Shown here: positions 25,701-37,700 of the stretch, one piece after another
Layout: every line of letters starts with the position of its first letter
How positions within the stretch are numbered: position 1 is the stretch's first letter
NCBI GenBank assembly: GCA_034401795.1
Contig: CM067370.1
Span: forward strand, 107,345,387-107,409,386
DNA length: 64,000 bases
Direction: 5' to 3'
From: Chaetoderma sp. LZ-2023a
Taxonomy: Eukaryota > Mollusca > Caudofoveata > Chaetodermatida > Chaetodermatidae
Translations under genes and position numbers: made by a program
The notes under the pieces: model-generated
What the model saw: the letters and a program-made list of their open reading frames with translations, nothing else
Told to the model about the DNA's origin: nothing
The model's database searches: none

Positions 25701-28700
25701 TTATCAGCTATTTATAGACACGCCAGCTCACCTTGGATGACAATCATATCCTCGTCACAGCTATTTACAGACATCATGCTAGCTCACCTTGAATGACAAT
25801 CATATCCTCGTCACTATCAGCTATTTACAGACATGCCAGCTCACCTTGGATGACAATCACATCCTCGCCACCATCAGCTATTTACAGACATGCCAGCTCA
25901 CATTGGATGACAAGCACATCCTCGTCATTATCAGCTATTTATAGCCACACCAGCTCACCTTGGATGACAATCATATCCTCGTCACTATCAGCTATTTACA
26001 GACATCATGCTAGCTCACCTTGAATGACAATCATATCCTCGTCACTATGAGCTATTTACATACATGCCAGGTCGTCTTGGATGACAATCACATCCTTGTC
26101 ACTATCAGCTATTTACAGACATGCCAGCCCCCCTTGGATGACAATCACATCCTTGTCACTATGAACTATTTACCGACATCATGCTAGCTCAACTTGGATG
26201 ACAATCACATCCTCGTCACTATCAGCTACACCTTGGATGACAATCACATCCTTGTCATTATCAGCTATTTATAGACACGCCAGCTCACCTTGGATGATAA
26301 TCATATCCTCGTCACTGAGCTATTTACAGACATCATGCTAGCTCACCTTGAATGACAATCATATCCTCGTCACTATCAGCTATTTACAGACATGCCAGCT
26401 CACCTTGAATGACAATCATATCCCCGTCACCATCAGCTATTTACAGACATGCCATCTCACCTTGAATGACAATCACATCCTCGTCACTATCAGCTATTTA
26501 CAGACATGCCAGCTCACCTTGGATGACAATCACATCCTCGTCACTATCAGCTATTTACAGACATGCCAGCTCACCTTGGATGACAATCACATCCTCGTCA
26601 CTATCAGCTATTTACAGACATGTCAGCTCACCTTTCTTGACAATCACATCCTCGTCACTATGAGCTATTTACAGACATCATGCTAGCTCACCTTGAATGA
26701 CAATCATATCCTCATCACTATTAGCTATTTACAGACATCATGCTAGCTCACCTTGAATGACAATCATATCCTCGTCACTATGAGCTATTTACATACATGC
26801 CAGGTCGTCTTGGATGACAATCACATCCTCGTCACTATCAGCTATTTACAGACATGCCAGCCCACCTTGGATGACAATCACATCCTCGTCACTATGAGCT
26901 ATTTACTGACATTATGCTAGCTCAACTTGGATGACATTTATGTCAAATTCTGGATTAATTTTGATGTAATAAGTGATATGTATTAAAGAATAAGCAATAT
27001 TTAGGCGCCCCAATTTAATAATTTCACTTCCGCTTGGTGTTTTTGGAGTAAACATTAAACATAGTCATCAGGCGGCGTGAATTGGCTAGGGTAACATTTA
27101 GTTCAATTTCCGTGGTATAATCTGACTTTTTAAGAAAAATTTCGACCCAAAAATGTGCGGAAGGAATGTTCTCGATTATAGTACGCACCCCCCTTTCTAG
27201 TACATGTGTTTTGACCAAAAAACTGCGTCCTTTAGTCGAGTTTTAACGGTATTAATATTGTCAACTTGTTGCGTAACTATGAATAGCATAATTTCGGTTA
27301 AAATTTGGGTGAATTGGTTATGGCCGATTTTGAACTATTCCGTATTTACTGTAATCATGCCGGTAAACAAGATTTAATCTGACATATTTATTAAAAGAAT
27401 AGACAAATGATATTATCATTATCGTCATCGTCTGATTTCTGAATATCGGCAATATCGTCATTTGTCTACGTTGTATTTATGAATAGAATCAATATAAAAC
27501 AGATCTGACTAGTCTGTCGTATTTATTTCTATACAGTACTACGGTAACCGGAGTCAATTCAAAGTTTATAAGCATTTACTTAATCTTACTCTATAATGGG
27601 CTGTGTACCATATCAATGCACATGTTTCTTATGCTATCTTCCTTATTCCACATTTTTATTCCATGTTTTTTGGTAATAAATGCAGGCGTAGCCACAGATT
27701 ATTTCTATTTCTGCGAAATATAAAATGTCTGCCATTTTGATAGGTACACTACATTTAGCCTCGCCTTCATTTTTCCAAATCGGAAAATCCCTTCAGCATG
27801 CCATTCGGGTATGTCATTACTAAACCACCAGCTGTTCTCCACGCATTGGTACTACTTCACCATTATAACAGTACTAAATATACCACCCGCTACTGAGAAT
27901 ATGAACTCGCCATAGTTCTTTCATCTAGCAACAGGCCACCATAAGAAGTGATTACAGCTCACATGGGTTGAGGGGTTTTTTGCACTTCATCGGCTCCTCT
28001 TTACTTGTGTGGTCGGTTATTACAAAACTACACTAACTAACAGGCTGTTGTAAACGATGAGATAAAATATTACTATGCAAAATATTCATCTGAAATCATG
28101 ATTTTCTGACAAATAACGGGCCGAAATTATAAAATATTACCGCAGGAAAAGATATATCCGATACATATTTACTGAGGATTTTTTTTGGCGCAAAGTGCAT
28201 TCTTATCAGAAATCATTAATTTATCAATTTCTCTGGCCTTCCAACAACAAATTGACAGCTCCGGATAAGTAAATTGGAATACCCTGTTCACATTAATAAT
28301 AAACTCGCTTCATGGTTTGATGACAAGAATCATTCATGATGAATAGGTCTACAAAGTAGATATATCGGAATTTAGGAAGCCACAAATGTGACCTTTCAAT
28401 TTTAACATCTGTTCAACACTAAACATGCGTGCCCCTATAATAGTGCTTTGGAGCATTAGTTGTCCAAGAATTGACAATGGCAGGCACTGTTATGTCGAAT
28501 GCACTAAATGTAACCCCAAAAAATAAGACCAGCTGATTATTTTGAAAATTATTTTAAGAACGATTTTAGTATCTGTGATGCCAACTTTCCATCAAATTAC
28601 TTTCAAATTAATCATTTTAAATTGGACAAATTATTTCTACAGTACACATTTCAGCTTTTAGGGTGAAATGTGGCAATGTGTTATATTCATGCCTTCGTTT

Positions 28701-31700
28701 TGTGGTTCGGTAGACCTCTATGATCACACCAATGTCAAAGCATAGACAAGTTTTAATTGGCCTTGGGTGCTGGTGGTGGGGATGGAATAAAAGGTAAATT
28801 CCTTGTAAAAACTAGAAAATTACGAACACAATGACTAGCATGTTCCATAACTGGATGTATCCTGCAGTACATACACATGTAGCTGTAAAAGTGAATCTTA
28901 ACCAATCAGACAGCCAGATTTACTGGAAACGCAGATCTAGGGCATGTTTAACTGGCGAACTATAGATAACTGTAGCTGATTATTTGCAAGCCGAAAATGG
29001 TGCATTCGACTGTAAAATAATCATCTATAGTTAACTACATTTGGCTAGTAGAACGTGACTGTAGACCTAATTCCGTTTTAGCCAATCAGATTTAAGCTTT
29101 ATAATTTCCTTTTTGCAAATGGCAAATGTCGGTTTTACAACAAATTTTTGCCTAGTTGAATAAAATAGTGAGAATGGAATAAAATACAGCTTGGTTAATA
29201 TTCCTTGGGAATCAGATCAATTTAATCCATGCTACAGCCCATCAGTGTTGTTGTAGATTATCTGTTTGTGGTATAAGTCATGACCACGGTGAGGGTTGGG
29301 TTTTCGTGGCAATTATTACAAGTTTTAAAATACACCTTATCCTCAAGCCCAATCGCCTAGACGATATATTGTGATATCGCTATATTTTCCAAGATATTGT
29401 TATTAGGGCTGGGCGGTATTGACATTTGGGTAATGATACCACAGGAAAATACTACGACAACGTGTAATACCGCAGTATTCTGGTGGCTTAGGTCCTGAGA
29501 ATATGATGATGATCTCGTATATCGGTTACACTCCCGGGCAACCTGTTATTTATGGGGGAAAAAGTTTTTCTAGCGCGATTTCTATCTGTCAATGGCCAGT
29601 AGATTGCATTATCAGATCAAGTACAGCTGTCCGGCAATCTAAAAATAGAAGCGTGGCTTCTACGAGAATACTTTTCTCAAGCTCGTATCGAAGGAGATCT
29701 CACGAGATTGTTAGGTGTAGCCATAATTAGGTGTGTGATGATATGCTGATATAGATCACATTGTGATTACAAAACCTGAATTGTACTGTATCGCAATCAC
29801 GTATAACACATATCGATATATATGTACTTTCAAATGAAAAACATGGAAAACAGTTTTTACATGTGATTCAAAACTAGTACACAAGTCCGTTTGTCAGTCT
29901 GTCTGTCAAATCGTTTACATTTCTTACAAAGCTGTCAAAGTTGCAACTATAGCATTTCACACGTGTCTCATTTGGCACAAAATCTCGTCACTGAAGGAGA
30001 TATATGACAACTTTACCTCCTTAAGCACGAAAAGCACAATATCAATGCAACCATATAGGAAAGATGTTGAGTAATTAAAAATAATTTGACTGAGTGGCAT
30101 TACTGCCTAAGGCAGTAATGTCTGCCAGCCAAAATAGCCATGTTTAGGCAAAAACTCTCGTAGCTATATGTACCATCAGGCAGATGTACCACAGGTTTAA
30201 ATTCCATTCATTTCAATACAAACAAGCGACTTATTCAACTAACCCTGTCCCCATAGCAAGGTTAACTCCAGTAGGTACCAGAGTACAAACGCTAGCTGTT
30301 TAGGTGCTATTTTAGTACATGTAACTCAAGTAGCTACTCTACTAAGGGCCTAAACTCATTCATAAATTTTTGAAATATTCAAAAGTAGATATTTTAGAAA
30401 GAAACAAAGAGCTTACAAAGAGCAGATTAGAGTTAGGGTTTATGCATGTATAATGTTAATTCATTACATATATGGTGACATGTCTATCGACTACCACGAG
30501 GAAGACATATCGTTACACTTTTAGTTCGCATTTCCTAATTATAACATGGTTCTAGCCATCAATGTTCTGACGGACAGAGCCGGGTCCTTGTCCATGTACC
30601 AACAATACCGTATTAATAACACCTATGACTATACCTTTGTATTGAGGCTATCATTTTCTCCCCAGCTGAGATCATTTTTGGGTGGTCCTAGTTTATTTGT
30701 CTGACATCGATTTTGGTCCAATGGTTTCTCACCACTTGCTGTATCAACTAAGTAACAGCATGATACTGGCACATACTTCTCTTCAAAAGCTGCAGAAAAA
30801 CATAACAGGAGCAATGCGTTAACTAGATATAAACACTCAAACATGCTTCAGCGACAACCCAGGGTCTGCTCTACGCATATACGAAGGAGGCATTGACTGT
30901 GGTGTCAGGTTTCAGAGGCTGGGATATATGGTGGAAGGGTTACACCAGTGGCGTAGCAAGGGTGACCAGGGCCCTTCCAAGAAGTATTCGATTGATGGGC
31001 CCCCTCGCCACTACTGGATGATAAATGAGGGGGGGGGGGGGGAGGGATGGGAATTAGGGTGGTGTTCTCCCCCAAAATGTTTGAATTCTAGATGCTCTCA
31101 GAGGGCATTGTCTAGATTTCTAGAGGCAAATAGTAGTCTTTCATTCTTTTTTACCTATTTTCTTCTTTCACGGATATATAAAACTGAAGATGCATACCAC
31201 ACCAAAATAACAAAAGGTGGATACATTAGACACATAACCGAAGAATGAACACTTAGGATGAATTGTAAGATTGGTTGTCGCCACACATTAATAGATTCTA
31301 TGTGCTGATATTAATTGCACCATCACTAAAAATATTACTAGATCATAGTACATCACATGTAAGCTGTTGAATATTCTGAAACTAATTTGATAGGAAGATG
31401 TTGATGTCTGATGGAATAACTTCTTTCTCGAAAATTAATTTCAAAATATTCATCTTATCATTTCTTAAATCTCAATGAGTGTACTGCATCTTGTTTGTAA
31501 GGTTGAAAGAGCATCATTTAAGGAAGCTACCAACCAATGTCCCGTGAGTTGCGAAACCAGTTTGAATCCTTATAGAGGAGGTAGTTCCAGTCCGATCCCT
31601 GATCTACAGCACAACATTCAAACTGCAACAGAAACAGAAGCATATTGACAACTAATTCACCTTTCCAGAGTATCCATCCATCATATGACCTCGTATTGAT

Positions 31701-34700
31701 GTCATAATCAGCTCAGCGCGTGTATGATGACATCACAATTATTACGTCACAAAGGGTTCCATATAGACCTTCATAAAATCTCAAACAGTCCGACACATTG
31801 TATGAATTGTATGTCTTTGTAATTCTTTGCTATTTAATAAACATGCTGTTGAATATTTTGAAACTAATTTGACTGGGCGCTGTTGCTGCCTTAGGCAGCA
31901 ACAGCACCCAGTTAAATTAGTTTCAAAATATTCAACAGCATGTTTGTTAAATAGCAAAGAATTACAAAATAGCCTTATCCTGGCCTGCAAACATTAAAAG
32001 GTTACGCCAGCCAGCATGTGCTTACAGAAATATCGATTCATGAAAACACTGTTTATCATACAATTTATGGAAATGAATACGACAAGCTCGTAATTCTGCG
32101 ATATAACCACTACAGTTAGGCTTGTGCGATAATTGTGCGATTATTGTCATGAGTGATTACGATGCTTTATTTAAGAATAATCGTGATTACTCGATTAATC
32201 AACTTGGCTACAAATTACCCATACATAACAGGCATATCAACAAAGGCAATATTAATGACAAAAGCTGCAACATTTGGTGTTTAGAAATGCCCCTTTGCAA
32301 GCCAAGAGAAGACAATATTTGAAAATATATCACTGGAATACTTGGCTCGAGCATTGAGCCAGGCATTCCAATCATGCATTTTCAAAGTCTTCTCATGGCT
32401 TTGCAAATTGAAATGATTTTCCTGAGAAAAATGTAAATCTTCATGACTGATCGCATTACAGAAATTAAAAGGTGGGTTTTGAAATATTTTATGCAGCAGA
32501 ATTATTCAGGATTATTTGATTATTTAATTTTTAATCATATAAATTCACGATTTAAAGAATAATCGCCATTTTCTATTTAATCACGTAATCGTGCAAGTCT
32601 AGATATATTTTTCCAACTAAGCGCTATAGTATACTATTGGACCGTGGAGAATTATTGCTTTAAACCTGACACACATTAATAGACTAATTCCTTATAAGCT
32701 ACAGAGTATTCTGTTGAAAATTTTGAAATTAATTTGACTGGGAGTTGTTGCTGTCTATATGTATTTCTATTATATATGGCATTGTCTACCTTTCTTTGAG
32801 TCTGATCCCATGCATCAGTTATCGCTGCATTCTCAGCACTGGTCGATGTCAAGTAGCCATATTTACTGCGAAGAGTTTCTCGCATGAACATCTTCATTCG
32901 CCCCTCAATCTGTTATTATACAGAAGAAAATTTAAAGTTTGTCAAAAGCAAATATAATAAATGATAGCAGAACAATGAAAATATATTTTTTTGTAATTAG
33001 AATAGACAAATTGGTAATGTTGGCAAAAAAATTATGCCGCCTTAAAAACCGCTTGCTTACTGGTCTCAATTGCATAATAACCCTATAGTATTTCCCTAAA
33101 AGTTTAAGAATTCAGAAATACTTCCATCCAATTACCATAAACACCTCAGAATTACGTTTAATAGTAATGGTCCGTGGCTTAACCCTTTAACTGTCAAATT
33201 TATTCAACAAAATTTCTATTTTCTCATAGCGAATTTTCATTTGCATACCAAGAAGACTACTTTTGAAAATTTACCACTGGAATGACTGGCGCGGTTATCG
33301 TGCCAGTTATTCCAGTGATAAATTGTCAAAAATAGTCTTCTTTTGGTCTGCAAATGGAAAACTTTCAAGACAACTGCAGAAGCCATTTTTGGCTGAGATG
33401 AGTGTTAAAGGGTTAATCACGTGGAAACCCTAATATGCAAGGCCCAGCACAAACCTTCACTACTTAAGGGTCTTAAATATATACTAGACCGGAAATTCCT
33501 TGAAATAATGTATAAAAGCTTCATCAGGCCAAGTTTGGAATATGCTGATGGTGTTTGGAATAATCTACCACAATATCTTATCACTAGACTTGAAAATATC
33601 CAAAAACAAGCACTTAGAACAATAAGTGGTTTAACCCGTAGTACTCACAGTGCAGAGGATCTATACATGGAAACGGGAATAGAAACACTATCTAATAGAT
33701 GGGAAAGTCACAGATTAGCTTTGCTCTACAAAGTTGTTAACGGAATGACATCCGAAACTTTGACTAACCAACTTCCCTTGATATCCCAAGCCCGGGACCC
33801 ATATAATATCCGGCACTCAAATTGTTTTACTCCCTACAGATGTCGTACTGAGATCTACAATGAATCATTGTTCCCAGCAACAATCCATGCCTGGAACCAC
33901 CTTCTTGCGCCTGTCACAGCGTCTACTACCTTGCAAGGATTTAAGAGTAAACTAAAAGGAATGCGGAGCATAAACCGCACCACACCCCACCCTGGTATTA
34001 TGTTGGGTCCAGATCAGCTAATATTAATCTAAGCTGGCTTCGCAATGGATGCAGTAGTCTTAATAGGCATCTGTTTGACAATCATCTGACACACTACACA
34101 AGTTGTTCTTGTGGACTCCTGATGAAACCGTTGAACATTATATCTTCTACCGTCCTCTTTTCAGGGAGCAGACTTACTTTCCGTAATGCATTAGTGGCTA
34201 ATGATATTCCTCATACACTGACGTTAAGTCACATCTTGTATGGCAACACTAATTTCAATATCAAGAGATCAGAAATTATCTGCCAAGCTCTTGTCGATAC
34301 TGACCGTTTTTAACAAAATCCCGCTTATTTATCCAAATTTTAAGCAAACTTTATTTGAACTCGTGTTTATATAACTGGTGAAATAAATAAAACATACTAT
34401 AAAACATTGAGCCAACAATGTACATATGTGGATACATTCAGTATGGTGAAGATCAGGGATGACTTAGAGCATTTCCAAGGGAAAATTTACCTATTGTTGA
34501 ATATTTTGGACATGGCTGAATTGGATGACATTGCTACCTAAAGCATTGATGTCGTCCAGTCCAATTACATTCAAAATCTTCAACAAATCATTTCGTACTA
34601 ACCTGTCCTGATTTTGTTTTGGAGGCGTTTTGACTAGTTTATGAGCTGGACTATACCGAAATCGTACATGCATGTGAGTACACAGCACTCAGAATTCTCT

Positions 34701-37700
34701 CTCTTTCTCCCACCCCTCCCCCCTCTATCTCTCTCCCTCCCTCTCCTCTTTCTCTCTCTCTCTCGCACTCTCTTTCTCTCGCTCCCTGACTCTCAACAAA
34801 TTTATGACTATATTAGTAATGATAATGCTATAGCGTGCATCCGCCACTTGTTATTATATTCCATGTATCATAATTGTATAACATGGGAGACACGGGCATA
34901 AAACGTACGTCTTATCGTGCTCCCACTTAGACTAAAATAAATTCTGTTTAAATCAATGTTTCAAAAAAGTCAGTTACCGTATCATAAGCTATAGATTATA
35001 GAACACCTTAGAAATAATGTACGGTTGTTATGGCAGTTCCGGATCATCGGTAGTTTCAGATCACTGTCTTAATCATCAATCAAGTTCCTTGGAACTAGGC
35101 TTTGATTTAATATTTTTCTATCTTTGTCAGTAACTTCACAACCAAAGATATAAAAATGTGCATCTCAATTCTGTCTGATTTCCAGCATTTAATCCATAAT
35201 AAATGCCCCGTCGCGATTAACGATCCAACTACCAAAATTTAATCTTGAAAATCTGATCATAGTGGTGGAATCTAAAAGTGCTTCTATAGACAGCACACGT
35301 TTGTATGTCATTGATGGTTTTCACATTCTTGTTTGCGTCCTTGTAAAAACATGACAACAGGAAATGACTGTTTAAAAAAAAAATATTTTTATAGTCATCA
35401 ATCTGAGAGTTAAATGACTTGATCAAGGAACTACTAAAGTGATCGGGATTGTCGTATTCTCTCAACTCACGCCATTGTGAAATTCTTCAAAGGGCAAAAG
35501 TCAAACTAAATCTTTTTTATCTTTGTATAAAGCACAAATTCATGTCATCAAAATTTAACATATTAGAATTAAATTATTCTATAATTAAATTCACACAAAA
35601 TAATTGTTTAAGCAGTGATCCAAAACTGCCCAAAATACTGTAACATGTTTCGAAGGCGAAATAAAATGTCCTGTTGAAGATTTTGAACATAATTTCATTG
35701 GAGTCCAATCCAATTATGTTCAACATATTCAACAGACCATTTCATACTAACATTTCTCTGTTTCCGTTTTCAGTGTTTTGGAAATGTTTTAACTGATTTA
35801 TGATCTGTACTGTAAAACAAGCCTGTTCTCCACAGTTACATGTACAGTACCTTTAGGCTGTGGCTGCATTAAATTAACCCTTGAACCCTTTAATGGTCAT
35901 ATTTGGTCCAAAAAATTTACACATCTGCCAATTGAATGTCTATTTACAGGCCAAGAGAATTCAATTTTTGAAAATTTAACACTGGAATGACTGGCTCAGT
36001 TATTGAGCCAGTCATTCCAGTGATAAATTTTCAAAAATTGTATTCACTTGGCCTGTAAATGGATGTACCAGAAGACTAGTAAATTTTAATATTTGCTCAA
36101 TGAAGATCTATTTGCAGGTAAAGACTAGCTAAGACTAATCAATTATCAAGCCAGCCATTCCAGTGGTCAAGTTTCAAAACTAGTTTAGTATTAGTCTACA
36201 AATGTACCTTCACCAGGACCACTGCAGAGGCCGATTGGTGTGACTGCTGGACTATTAAAGGGTCAATGGTGTGCTGTTCACCTTAAAGGTGAAATGCAAA
36301 GCTTTTACATTGCGTAAAGCACAATACACTCATAACACATGAAAACCATTGCAGATAGTTCATACATGTCATAAGTAGGGCTGGGCGAACATTCAAACCT
36401 TCGAACAATCGCGAACTCTGGGAAGATGAATCATATTCGAACATTTATTTGACGAATCTTGGCCAAGTGAGCTTATGTCATGGTGACCATCCGTCGTGTG
36501 TCCGTCATCCGTCCATCCGTCTGTAAACCTTTCCTTTAAAGACTTCTTCTCACGAACCGCTGGGCCAATTTCAATTATATTTGGCAGGAAGCATCCATAG
36601 GGCATAAGGATCCAAGTTTGTTCAAATGCAGCCGATCGGCCAATTAGGCCAGTGGCCATCTTGGATTTTAGCCAATTTTTAGAAACGTCTTTAAAAATCT
36701 TCTCCGAAACCGCTTAAGGGATTGAAGGAAACCTCATGAAATATGATCTAGGGCAACAGCTCAACCAAATTTGTTCTTCTCCAGAACTACTGAAGGGATC
36801 ACAGGGAATATTTTGAGCGGTATCGCATGTTGCTACACATTCACAACTTCGCATAGCTATTTGCTGCGATACATAATTTTGATGTAAAATTCAGTCAATT
36901 CACTTAATTTTGGAATATTTTTGATAAAGTCGCTAAAAGTTGCAAAACGCTTGGCAAATTTAGTAAGGAAGCGAGATGCGCATGCGTTGGAGACTGATTT
37001 CCGATGTAGTCCATAGACATATATAACTATAGAGCGCATATCTTCACACCTTCTTTCACTATGGGACAAATGACCGCCGGTGACGCGAGTTCAATAAGCG
37101 CTCTATAGATCAAAATTCTAAAGGCTAGCGATGCGCGCATGCGTTAGCGGCTTCCTTCTTCTGGTATAATAATAAACTGTTAGATTTCAGTTTTGAGTTT
37201 GGACACCAGTCGGAAACTCGCAATATGTATCACGGGGTATTCACGGTCGTCGACATATTGCTCGTAACAGACTCTCTTGTAAATCTAAATTCTCCTATAG
37301 GGGGTATGGCTATTGATCATTGCCTCGTCGTTAGTTAGCGTTATGATAAACTCTAAGAATACAAGTTTATCTAGGCTGATTCTGGTCGATTTAGACAATG
37401 TTTGTCTCGGAAACTGAGTTATATTATCGGGAATGCTAAACTCCTGTTAGCGTATCCCCAAATCAAGGCCGACACAGTATAGTTAGCCATGCTACGGCGG
37501 CATATCGCGCTTGATTCGCCCAAGCAACAGATTTAGAATGGCATGTCGCCAAGATCGACGCATGCGCATCAGTGTTCTCGAGTACTCTTCTCCAAAGTCT
37601 GGAACATACTTTCTCGCAAGATTATTGGTTAATAAATATAACTATATAGAAAGTAACCAATGAATTGCAAGGAAATTACCGACAGTAAAGAAAATAAACA

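Noticed and set aside
23740..26935. CRISPR-like regular repeats
   Set aside because: There are no unique spacers between repeats; units are head-to-tail, and the DNA is animal.
29404..29760. Possible hAT miniature element starting TAGGGCTGGGCGGTATTG
   Set aside because: No inverted partner end or 8-bp duplication could be found, so it is not listed as an element.
30629..30844. Start codon for the PVSCC exon at 30844
   Set aside because: The frame extends upstream into intron; a TTTCTGCAG acceptor at 30792-30790 and the joined tetraspanin reading define the exon start at 30789.
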